A stretch of DNA of 64,000 bases from Saccharum officinarum. Taxonomy: Eukaryota > Streptophyta > Magnoliopsida > Poales > Poaceae. Below are positions 54,154 to 64,000 of this stretch, piece by piece. Positions within the stretch are counted from its first letter, which is position 1. Each line of letters begins with the position of its first letter. The notes beneath the pieces are model-generated. The model searched no databases. It was not told where the DNA came from and saw only the letters and a list, made by a program, of their open reading frames with translations. The stretch lies in the NCBI GenBank assembly GCA_020631735.1, contig CM036159.1, forward strand, positions 97,704,701-97,768,700, written 5' to 3'. The translations under genes and the position numbers were made by a program.

Positions 54154-56628
54154 CTAAGGATCTGACGGGGGGACAGACGGAGTCGTGTCGGGTGCCGAGG
54201 TGCGCGGAGTAAACACGAAATGTAGAGAATCTCCCTCGGAATCTGAGCTATCTGGCTGACCCTCTGAAGAAACCCGTGGCTATGAAGCGGTCTGGGTCTG
54301 AGCTGCAGGAACAGGTACTGACGTAGTAGCAACAAGAGGAGCCGTCTGAGTGACCTGAGCCTGTAGCGAGCCAATAGCTGGAGGATCTGTCGAGGCAACT
54401 GACGAAGGAAGAGTCTCTGTAGTCCCGGTCCCTGTCACTGGAGGAATAGCTGCCTCTGAAGCTGACAACCCTGACAAAGTGGCAAAGGTAGTGTGCGAGG
54501 GCGTCGGCTGACCAGTCAACTCGCTGTAGGTAGCACTGAAATCACCGAAGGGTGTGCCTGTCAGGAGGTGAGGGCGAGGCTGGTCTGAAGGTGTAAACCC
54601 CGTGTGAATAGACGTGAAGCTCGGGGACTGGAAAGACTGGGGAACCTGCTGCTGTGGAGATGTGAACTGGAAACCCGGCTGTCCCTGACTCGATGGATCA
54701 CTGGATTGTAAAGCAGAAGTCAGGACAGAAGCAGGCGGAGGAACCCCAACAGTGACTAGGTGGCGCAGGAGATCCAAGTACTGCTGCTGACTAGCTGCAC
54801 TCTATCGCTGAATCTCGTACTGCTGTCGCTGCATTTCAACCTGCTGCCTCTGGATCTCAAGCTGCTGACACTGAAACTCGTCCTGACGAGCCTGAATCTG
54901 TGCAAGTGCTGCAGCTGTGTCCTGAGCCTGTCGCTGTATTTGCTGTTGCTGCTGCTCCTGTGCCTGGGTCAACCTCTCAAGTATTGCCACCATGGCTGGA
55001 TCTGTGCGGGAGGCTGAACCAGAGCCACTGGCCTCGTGGTCGTGAGACCGAGGAGACCGGTACCTTGGGATGGGCTGGTAGTCCTCATCAGTGCTGTCAG
55101 ATGTCACATCCTCAGGAAGATCAGCAGGCTGAGCGTCAAGATCGGCAAGCTCTGCCTCTGCAAGCTCATCAACTGTGGCGTCCTGCTCAGCTGCTGTCTC
55201 AGGAACCTCAGGTCGCACACGCTGTCCTGGCATTGGTGCCTGATCTCTGGTGACTGAAGCCCAAAGCTGATGGATATCATACTCAGGGAAAGCAGTAGTC
55301 GTATCTGATATCTCAGCTCGAATCTCTGCAGGTAACTGGATGGATGATCTAATGATGAAGCAGATCCAGTGTGCATAGGGCAGCTGACGATTACCCTTGA
55401 AGCCCTCAGCTATGGTGTCCTCCATCTCACTAAGTATGAGATCCCAAATGTCAAACTGTGTCTGTGAGAGGAGGTGGTGAACAACTCATAGCTGCATCCG
55501 AGTCAGTCCCTCTCTGTAGCCAAGTCTGGGAAGAAGAGTGCGTCTGACTATAGCATCTAGAACTCTGGCAAGTGGTGTCAAACTGGCAGGCGTGCGACGA
55601 GACCCTTCGCCAAAAGGCTCACGGAAGCAGGGTCGAACCAAGTCTGTAGGTGGCACTGCACCGCCATGAGGGCGTCTCGGTGGAGGAGTCTGACCAAAGC
55701 ACAGCTGATGTATCTTCGTGTTGGAAGCTGGGAGTCTGAGAATCTCCCGCACTCTAGTGCTGTATAGGCGGTGATCGCGGCCTTGGAATGCAAAGTGAAT
55801 GAAATCATGGGCAGGATCAATCCATAGTGAAGCATAAAACTCTCTAACCCATGTGCCGCAGTATGCACCTGTCCGTCCAAGAAGATCTGACAAGCCTGAC
55901 AGAAAGGACAGGTGCGGACGTAGCTGCTCTCCCACAACCTCAACTAGTGACTCAAGTCGACAGACCCTCTGTGGTCGGAAAGCAATACCGCTGTCAACAA
56001 GAGCCCTGTAGAAATCCTCCTGAAGTGGGGTATAAAAACCTTCTGAAGCTCTGGGATCCCTTACAGGTGGAAACCACCGACTGACCTCCACGAACCTCAA
56101 GCCATGCACCTGACGTGCTGTAGCACCCCTCAAGTCAAAGTGCTCGACCGGGGGTGAACCTCTAGCTCTGGGAGGAGGACGTGCAACACGACGCTGGCCC
56201 TCTGGCCTAGGAGTCACCTGAGTACGTGCGCGTGTGGAGCGGCGGCTTGGTGGAGACTGAGCTGGCTGCTCCTCTGTGTCCTCTGTAGCCTCTGGAGCCT
56301 CTGTGGCCTCTGTGGCCTCTGGAGGTGGATCAACAGACATACCCTCTGTAGCTCCAGTATCCTCAGTACCCTCAGTGGCCTCTGTGCCGAGCAGTCGACC
56401 TTCAAGATGAAAGCGATGCTCGCCTATGCGTATGCCACTGCTTCTGCCACCTCTCTCTGCCTGCTCTGCTGCATCTGCCACGGCTTGAGCAATCTCTGCC
56501 TCTGTAAGTGTCTTCTTCTTCTTTCTGGCCATGACCTTGATACGCTTCCCACGTGCAATCTCAGACCGACGAGGAGGACTGTCATCCCTGTCACCAGGAG
56601 CACCACCGGCGTTCTTGCAACGCACCAT
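54154..56628 (-). pseudogene. Third ORF of SIRE copy B (envelope-position ORF)
   Basis: A clean 380-codon frame runs from the ATG at 56628 (MVRCKNAGGAPGD) to a TGA near 55486. The same frame then continues (55483-54802, 54800-54280, to SVPPSDP and a TAG at 54154), so the ancestral protein was about 820 residues. Parts in order: basic N-terminus with ARKKKK, a Glu/Thr/Ala repeat linker, a Pro/Arg-rich patch, a folded region (FDLRGATARQVHGLRFVEVS, FYTPLQEDFYR, WVREFYASLWIDPA, REILRLPAS) resembling the plant Transposase_32 family, an acidic stretch, a Gln-rich coiled coil (about 54960-54800) and a Ser/Thr/Pro tail. I see no signal peptide or clear membrane segment. The first TGA is shared with copy A; TAG stops near 54801 and 54279 are specific to B. 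Confidence 0.8.
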
Positions 56629-57274
56629 GCTGACAAACTGACTGAAAAACCTCTGAAAGATGGTGAACTGTCACTCGAGAGGCTTGGCCTCAATCCGTAT
56701 CCGCAGGCTTGGCCTCGGATTCAGCAAACTGATCTCACCCGACACACGGATAGACTCGCTCGGATTGACGAGACGAAGGTGACAAGATGAGATGACCTAG
56801 ATCGCTTGATTCCCCAAATCCACCGGACGGGCTCTCGCAAAGAAGACGGCGCGTGACGAAACCTCGACGACGAACGGCCGAACGACGTTACGCGAACCCT
56901 AGGGTTAGGGTTAGGGCAACTCGACGAAGACCGATTGGAGGCGAGCGCGAGGCAGTCCACGGCCAGAGGTGAAGCTGGTGGGCTAGGGCGCGGCTCACCG
57001 GCGACAAAGGCATGGCTCACCGGCAGCGAGAGGCGAGCGGGCGGCGGTGGCGCGGCTGCGGAGCAGGCGCGGGCAAGGCGCGGGCAGGCGCAGGCTGGCG
57101 CGCGCTCGCGTGCAAGGAGACGCGGCTGGGTCGTGGCTGGGCTTGCCGGAGGCAAGGAAGACGGCAAGGGCGCGGCGGCTCCGGCGAATCGACGGCGACT
57201 CGGCGAATTTGGCGAGTTAGGGCAGGCGGCGGCGGAAAAACGCGTGCGGGTGAAAGACACGGCCGAGGACGAAC
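56629..57274 (-). other. GC-rich leader between internal TATA-like box and third ORF, copy B
   Basis: About 650 bases, very GC-rich from 56930 to 57240, with a telomere-like run CCCTAGGGTTAGGGTTAGGG at 56897-56916. Open frames on both strands (such as 56721-57260) look like composition effects. The first 180 bases resemble 31111-31260 of copy A. Confidence 0.6.
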
Positions 57275-57655
57275 GGTTTTATGAAGGGGTTAGATCCGCT
57301 CGACGCGCGATGACCGGACGCGGTGGTCGTTATGACCGGACGCGGTGGTGCAGCGTCCGGTCACACTCCAGTAAGCTCCTGGAGTGACCGGACGCGTCCG
57401 GTGAGGACTGACCGGACGCGGTCAGAGTCCGGTCGAGGGGAGCTCGGGAAATCGTCGCGAATGACCGGACACGGTGGTGATAACCGGGACCGGACGCGGT
57501 GGTCAACAGAGGCGCGTCCGGTGCAGCGTCCGGTCACTAGATCTGGAGTTGGTCTTCTGGATGACCGGACGCGCTGGTGGACGCCGGGACCGGACGCGGT
57601 GGTGAAGCATCACTGCGTCCGGTGCAGCGTCCGGTCCAGCGTCCGGTCACTGTTC
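57275..57655 (-). promoter_or_regulatory. Putative internal promoter of copy B: GACCGGACGCG array plus TATA-like box
   Basis: In the minus direction an array of GACCGGACGCG and GCGTCCGGT units (57655 to about 57310) is followed within about 30 bases by CATAAAACC (57283-57275). The arrangement copies that of the LTR U3 and is repeated in copy A. Function is inferred from layout. Confidence 0.5.
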
Positions 57656-58143
57656 TTCGCCCTTCTTCATTCCGAACTACGACGCGACTTCTCCCAATCA
57701 GGTTCCAATTCAAGAAGACACAAAAAACACCAATTGGAACATGATATGAGTGACCTCACTCAAACCCTCAAAAATTTTTTAAAATAGATTGCCTTAGGCT
57801 AGTATTATTTTTAAGAAAATAGGCAATAAACACCCAAGGAGCAACGTATGGCCATGCAATAGAGTTTTTGAACCTTTAGGAGCGTCAAAATGCTCTCTCT
57901 ATCCATGGACGAACACAGAGGTTGCTCAAAGCTTAACCGAAAAGAAACGACAAGAACAACAACCATGCATATGCAATGCAAAACAAGAGGTAAAACTAGA
58001 ATGCTTGTCAAGTTTGATCCACGGTTAGGCTTTTTCACTCCTCCAAAGAAGGGTTATCGTAACCGTGTTAGCCAAGCCCTAAAAACATTGCGATAAAATA
58101 AACATGGCATATTATACAATGCAATGCAAGAGACAACACACGC
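57656..58143 (-). other. Non-coding spacer downstream of pol, copy B
   Basis: AT-rich spacer closely matching 32326-32813 of copy A, including GTTATCGTAACCGTGT. No gene. Confidence 0.7.
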
Positions 58144-61100
58144 TCATTTTTTAAAGTTACTAGAATCAAGCACATTGAGTTCACTTCTTAACCTACAAAA
58201 CGTTGCCTCATCCAAAGGTTTAGTGAAGATATCCGCTAATTGATTTTCACTTCTTACACCTTCTAGTGATATGTCATTTTTAGCAACGTGATCTCTTAGA
58301 AAGTGATGGCGGATATCAATGTGCTTGGTGCGAGAGTGTTGTACCGGATTGTTAGCAATTTTAACGGCACTTTCATTATCACATAAAAGTGGCACCTTTT
58401 CAAGAACAATTCCATAGTCTAGGAGGGTTTGTTTCATATATAAGATTTGTGCACAACAAGCCCCCGCGGCAATGTATTCCGCCTCGGCGGTGGACAAAGC
58501 CACACTATTTTGCTTTTTAGATGACCAAGATACTAAAGATCTTCCAAGCAAATGGCACCCTCCGGATGTGCTTTTTCTATCAATTTTGCAACCGGCATAG
58601 TCCGAATCGGAATAGCCAACTAGTTGGAATCTAGCTCCTTTGGGATACCAAAGACCAATGCTTGGGGTGAGCTTAAGATATCTTAGGATTCTTTTTACGG
58701 CACTTAGGTGAGGTTCTTTAGGGCACGCTTGAAAGCGGGCACACATGCACACACTAAACATGATATCGGGCCTAGATGCGGTAAGGTACAACAAGCTACC
58801 AATCATAGAACGGTAGAGAGTTTGATCAACCGGTTTACCTCCCTCATCTAGGTCGAGATGTCCATTTGATGGCATTGGGGTCTTGATTGGTTTGCATTCT
58901 TCCATCTTGAATCTTTTGAGAAGATCCTTGGTATACTTTTCTTGAGAGATGAAAATCCCTTCTCTCATTTGCTTTACTTGAAATCCAAGGAAGAATGTGA
59001 GCTCACCAATCATTGACATCTCGAACTCCTTCGACATCAATTCACCAAATTCCTTGCAATAATCTTCATTTGTTGATCCGAAGATGATATCATCAACATA
59101 TACTTGACAAATGAAGATCTCCCCATTAAACTTCTTGGTGAATAGTGTGGTGTCGACCTTCCCAATGGTGAAGCCCTTCTCAATGAGGAAGTCCCGAAGG
59201 CGCTCATACCACGCTCTAGGGGCTTGCTTGAGCCCATATAACGCCTTGGACAACCTATAAACATGATTAGGATATCTAGGGTCTTCAAACCCGGGAGGTT
59301 GATTAACATAGACTAGTTCATTTATAAAGCCATTTAAGAATGCACTTTTCACATCCATTTGATATAGTTTCATATCATGATGTGATGCATATGCAAGGAG
59401 GATACGAATGGCTTCAAGTCTTGCAACGGGTGCAAAGGTCTCTCCAAAATCAAGACCTTCAACTTGAGAGAACCCCTTTGCAACTAGTCTTGCCTTGTTC
59501 CTCACCACTATGCCTTGGTCATCTTGCTTGTTTCGGAACACCCACTTGGTTCCAATGACTCTTGCACCTTTAGGATGCTCTTCAAGTGTCCATACTTGAT
59601 TGCGGGTGAAGTTGTTCAATTCTTCATGCATTGCATTCACCCAATCCGGATCTTGAAGAGCTTCTTCTACATTCTTAGGTTCAACGCAAGAGACAAAAGA
59701 GTGATGTTCAACAAAAGAAGCTAGCTTTTGGGATCGAGTCATTACTCCTTTGTAGGACTCCCTATGATGAGATCTTGTGGATGTGCTTGAAGTAGTGGTG
59801 AGTTTCTTCTATCAACCACTTGAGGAGGTGGATGGGGAGCATCAACATCTTGAGCTTGTGCCTCGGCTTGTTCATGAGAGACATAAGTGTCTTCATTTTC
59901 AACTCTCTCATTCTTGTCATCATCTTGAGGCACACGTGATGAAGATGGTGGATCAACAATTTGTACATCGTCATCATCATCTTTTGGCTTGATGTCTCCC
60001 ACCGGCATGTTCTTCATGGCCTCCCTCAAGGGTTCATCACCTACATCATCACAATTCTCAATTGCTCCTTGGGAGCCGTTAGATTCATCAAATTCCACAT
60101 CATATGTTTCTTCAACCAAACCGGTGGCATGGTTAAATACTCTATATGCTTTGGACTTTGATGAGTAACCAACAAGAAAACCAATATCACAACGTCTTTG
60201 AAACTTCCCTAGGTGTTGACGCTTCTTGTAGATGTAACATTTGCAACCAAACACCCGGAAGAAAGAGACGTCCGGCTTCTTCCCATTAAGCAACTCATAG
60301 GGGGTCTTGCCAAGAAACTTTTGTAGGAAGAGGCGATTTGAAGCATAGCATGCGGTGTTGATTGCCTCGGCCCACAACTTCTCCGGAGTGTTGTACTCAT
60401 CTAGCATTGTTCTTGCAAGGGTGATCAATGTTCGGTTCTTTCTCTCAACTACACCATTTTGTTGAGGAGTGTAGGTTGAAGAGACCTCATGCTTGATTCC
60501 AATTTCATCACAATAAGCTTCAATGTTGGTGTTGTCAAACTCTTTGCCATTGTCACTTCTAATCTTCTTTATCTTGACTTCAAATTCATTTTGAGCTCTC
60601 TTTGCAAACTTCTTGAAGCAATTTGCCACTTCGGATTTGTCATGAAGGAAGAAAGTCCATGTATACCTTGAGTAGTCATCCACTATCACAAGACAATAGA
60701 GATTACCACCCAAGCTCTTGTATGTTGTAGGCCCAAACAAATCCATGTGTAGAAGTTCTAGCACTCTTGAAGTTGACATGAAAGCTTTGGTTGGATGAGT
60801 GTTTGCAACTTGTTTGCCCGCTTGACATGCACTACAAGGTTTGTCCTTTTCAAACTTCACATCCTTCAATCCTCTCACTAGTTCTTTCTTCAATAGCTTG
60901 TTGAGAGTGTTCATTCCAACATGAGCAAGCCTCCTATGCCAAAGCCAACCAAGTGAGGTCTTGGTGAACAAACATGTCATCAAATTTGCATCTTCGGAGG
61001 TGAAGTCAACAAGATAAAGATTATTGTATCTAAAGCCTTTGAATATCACTTGCTTGTCATCTATCTTTGAAACTTCCACTTCATTTGGTGTGAACAAGCA

Positions 61101-61367
61101 TTGGAAGCCAAGGTCACAAAGTTGCCCAACGGATAACAAGTTGAAACTCAATGAAGCAACATAGAGCACATTTGAGAGTGAGTGATCATGTGATATTGCA
61201 ATCTTGCCTATACCCTTGACTTTGCTCTTTGAATTATCCCCAAATGTGATCTTCTCTTGACATATTCCATTCTCTTCAATGGTGGTGAACATACGAGGAT
61301 CACCGGTCATATGTTGAGTGCAACCACTATCAATAACCCAATGAGATCCACCGGTCTTGTAGTTCAC
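58144..61367 (-). pseudogene. Pol of SIRE copy B: nearly intact, one frameshift
   Basis: Two long frames, 61367-59742 (541 codons) and 59742-58144 (532 codons), cover the whole Copia pol. The first has protease WVIDSGCTQHMTGD, the integrase zinc-binding part (WHRRLAHVG, CSACQAGK) and the integrase core with D (HMDLFGP), D (RSDNGKEF) and E (NGVVERKNR). The second has reverse transcriptase ([21 protein letters not shown]) and RNase H ([25 protein letters not shown]), ending SSNFKK. They are separated by a one-base deletion relative to copy A, in the linker after GSP, which creates a TAATG stop/start overlap at about 59742. Pol starts with GTG right after an in-frame TAG and has no ATG of its own. 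Confidence 0.93.
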
Positions 61368-61381
61368 CTACACACAAGAGA

Positions 61382-63729
61382 TCAAGCTTTTTGTTTAGGG
61401 ACCCAAACTTGAGAGGGGCCCTTGACTTTATCCACTAGTGACTTGGCAACCCATATTTTCTTTGGCCTATTCTTGTTTGGGGGACCCAAAAACATGACTT
61501 TCATCTTTCCATTTGAATCTTTTCTTAGCATATAATGAGCATTGAAAGCGAAAGGTCTAGCATGCTTGGGCAAGGGTTGTGGTGGTGGAGTTTTGCATTC
61601 ATGAGCAAAGTGACCTTCTTGACCACACTCAACACATCTCTTTGGCTTGGGCTTTGACTTGCTTTGTTGTTGTTGAGCTTTTGCTTTCTTCTCTTGATTT
61701 GCCAAGTACCCAATACCACTTCTATCCATCTTCATTACGGTGTTCATGAGGAGCTCACTTTGCAAATGTTGGCCTCTTGTGAACTTGCTTAGGCCGGTCT
61801 TGAGATGCTCTTTTTCTTGCTTGAGCTTTTTGTTTTCTTCAATGAGTGACTCATTTGTTGGTTGCTTCTCAAGAGCCATCAAACCTTTTAGCTTCTTGTT
61901 CTCATTTGCAAGCTTCTCATTCTCACTCTTAATCTTGGCATAATCATCATGGTTGCTTGACTCAACCACACTCTTGCCTTTGCTACTAGAACCTTGCTCA
62001 ATGCTTTCAATGATCAAGTCATCACATGATGTAGCTATATCACACTTAACAACATGGTTAGTAGCATCATGTGTCTCAAGAGCAAGTTCATTAGCAACCA
62101 CAAGACTATCATAGTCAATTTTTAATGTGGTGTATTTGTCCTTTAGAGAATTATGTCTAGTGATGAGCTCATCATGCTTCTTCTCAAGTTTATCATGTTG
62201 ATCTTTAAGCTCTTTATAAGAGGTTTTGAGCTCCTTGAGAGTGGAAGACATCACTTCATTTTGAACTCTAAGCTCACCACTAGTCTTTTGAATATTTTCA
62301 AGCTTGGATGAGAGTGATTCATTTTCATTTTGAAGATCATCATTTTCACTTCTAGTCCTTCTTATGATTTTAGTGTATTTGTTTAGCAATTTTACAAGTT
62401 CATCATAAGAAGGTGAGTCATATTCATCATCACTATCACTATCATCATCATCATCACTATCATGGTTTTGTACCTTTCGTTCACCCTTGGCCATAAGGCA
62501 TAGGTGAGTAGTGGACGATGATGGTGAAGGAGGCGGTGAAGGTGGTGATGAAGATGTTGGTGAAGATGATGGCCCCATCACAAATGCGGCAACCTTCTCT
62601 TTCTCATCATCGCTCTCATCTTCGGAGGACTCACAAGATGATTCAATGTCGGTGAGCCAATCACCAACAATGTATGCCTTTCCTCCCTTCTTCTTCTTGT
62701 GGAACTCCTTCTTCTTGCCATCCTTCTTCTTGTATGGCTTGTTCTTCTTCTTCTCTTCTTCTTCATCACTTGAATCATTTTTCTTGCCCTTGTTCTTGTT
62801 CTTGTACTTGTCTTTTGGTGGTCTAGGGCATTGATGAGCTAGGTGGCCAAGTTCACCACAATTGTAGCAATCCATCTCCGAGATTGGCTTTCTCTTGCTA
62901 CTTGTGAAGAATTTCTTCTTCTTGCCATCGAACTTGATGCCACTCTTGTTGAGCTTTTTTAGCATCTTGGTGGTCTTTCTCACCATGAGTGCAAGTGATT
63001 CATCATCAACATCACTTTCACTTGAGCTTTCTTGCACCATCATGGCTTGACCCTTCTTCTTCTTCTTGTCATGACTAGCTTTGAAGGCCAAGTCTTTCTT
63101 CTTGGAAGATGATGAGCCCTCTTCCGGAGTGATATGCATGTACATCTCATGAGCATTGATTTTCCCTAAAACTTGAGTCGGTGTTGCGGTGGAAAGATCA
63201 CTTTGGTGAAGCACGGTGACAATGTGTCCATACTTCTCAACGGGAAGCACACTCAAGATTTTCCTTGCAACATCCGATTGGCTCATTTTGGTGAGCCCAA
63301 GAGCATTGAGGTCCTCTACAAGAACATTCAAGCGAGTGTACATGTCATTAGCACTTTCTTTGGGAAGCATCTCAAAAGAATTAATTTTCTTTAAAGCTAT
63401 GTGATAGCGTTCCTCACGCTCACTCTTAGTTCTCTCATGGAGAGCACAAAGATTTTCCCACAATTCATGAGCGTTCTTTGCATTACGCACGCGATTGAAG
63501 ATATCTTTGCCTAAGCCCCGGTAGAGTGCATTTTTGGCTTTTGCATTCCACCGGTCGTACTTCTCCTCGTCACCACTTGGGTTAGCGGGATCCCTTATGG
63601 GGGAAGCCCTTCGGTTGCGGCTCTAAGGCACCCAACATCTATGGCTTCGAGGTACGCCTCCATACGAATTTTCCAATATGGAAAATCGTCTCCCTCAAAA
63701 GTGGGAGGTGGTCCTTCCCCATTAGACAT
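61382..63729 (-). pseudogene. Gag of SIRE copy B, one N-terminal frameshift
   Basis: The ATG at 63729 (MSNGEGPPPTFEGDDFPYWK) lies just inside the 5' LTR. A one-base deletion in the C run near 63597-63604 puts a TAA in frame; downstream of it a single frame of 702 codons from the ATG at 63490 runs to KQKA at 61382. It contains the gag core (LPVEKYGHIVT), zinc knuckle CYNCGELGHLAHQC (about 62870), Lys-rich and Asp/Ser-rich linkers, a long coiled coil (about 62400-61800) and a second knuckle CVECGQEGHFAHEC (about 61640). Because the frameshift is early, re-initiation could still give a near-complete gag; that is speculation. Confidence 0.92.
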
Positions 63730-63767
63730 CTTGCTCTAGGCGGTAAAGCCTAAAAATAGAGCAACAC

Positions 63768-63780
63768 GGCTCTGATACCA
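63768..63780 (-). other. Primer-binding site of SIRE copy B
   Basis: TGGTATCAGAGCC on the minus strand, the exact initiator tRNA-Met complement used by Copia elements, two bases inside the 5' LTR. Confidence 0.92.
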
Positions 63781-63782
63781 AT

Positions 63783-64000
63783 TGAAAGGATCAAGATGCC
63801 CAAGAGGGGGGTGAATTGGGCTTTTCTAAAAATTAAATGCAAGAAATAAATCCTACAAGCCGGAATTCACCCCTAGTGTCTACTTGTGTTCCTAGAGAGT
63901 CTACCGATACAAAGTTTTGCACCCTAGTTTCCAATCCTAGTCTAGCATGGCAAGTCTAGGAATGTAAACAAGCAATGAAAGTAAATACGAGAATATAAAT
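63783..64000 (-). repeat. 5' LTR of SIRE copy B, truncated by the window end
   Basis: The first 218 bases match 52098-52315 closely (TGAAAGGATCAAGATGCCCA onward); one visible difference is GGGGGG versus GGGGG. The rest, with its TATA box and array, is outside the window. Confidence 0.92.

Larger units (their letters stand above)
52098..64000 (-). mobile_element. SIRE-type Copia retrotransposon, copy B, 5' LTR cut by window edge
   Basis: Same family and orientation as copy A: 3' LTR 52098-53702, third ORF, internal array, pol, gag, an exact tRNA-Met primer-binding site and the start of the 5' LTR at 63783. Reading frames are far better kept than in copy A: pol has one frameshift and gag one. 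The target duplication cannot be checked because the right end lies outside. Confidence 0.93.

Noticed and set aside
56721..57387. Open frames of 150-179 codons in the leader upstream of the third ORF of copy B
   Set aside because: Both strands are open, composition is extremely GC-rich, and no counterpart frame is kept in copy A.

Overview
This is a stretch of nuclear genome from a grass, probably of the maize/sorghum/sugarcane/Miscanthus group. The evidence is one host gene with a plant-type 40S ribosomal protein S28 product, large nested LTR retrotransposons of cereal type, an hAT DNA transposon, and many short foldback and Stowaway-type MITEs common in grasses. The species call is inference. 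I saw no bacterial, organellar, tRNA, rRNA or CRISPR features.

Layout. 1-2783 is the 5' end of a decayed Ty3/gypsy element on the minus strand (LTR plus gag). 2784-6900 has no recognisable gene, only a short LINE tail. 6936-8760 is the one intact host gene, eS28/RPS28: promoter motifs, a 5'-UTR intron and a 65-codon CDS. 9795-22139 is a Copia element on the plus strand, complete from LTR to LTR with a GCAAC target duplication. Its reverse transcriptase is cut inside the YVDD motif by a 5.46-kb LTR-like insertion (14984-20447, duplication GATGA). 22145-26430 holds MITEs, a 1.2-kb solo LTR sitting inside a MITE, and a LINE tail.

26431-43733 is a decayed hAT transposon with an 8-bp target duplication. 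A 13.5-kb SIRE-type Copia element (copy A, 26588-40062, minus strand, duplication GGCCC) lies inside its 5' end. 43742-52097 is MITE-rich spacer. 52098 to the window end is a second SIRE-type element (copy B, minus strand) inserted in a MITE; its second LTR is cut by the window edge.

Both SIRE copies carry gag, pol and a third open reading frame downstream of pol, where envelope-like ORFs sit in this lineage. The most interesting pattern is that palindromic repeats related to GACCGGACGCGTCCGGTC lie just upstream of the TATA box in the LTRs, and a related array with a TATA-like box recurs inside each element, between pol and the third ORF. This looks like an internal promoter for that ORF. Every transposon coding region here carries at least one stop or frameshift, so none looks autonomous as it stands.
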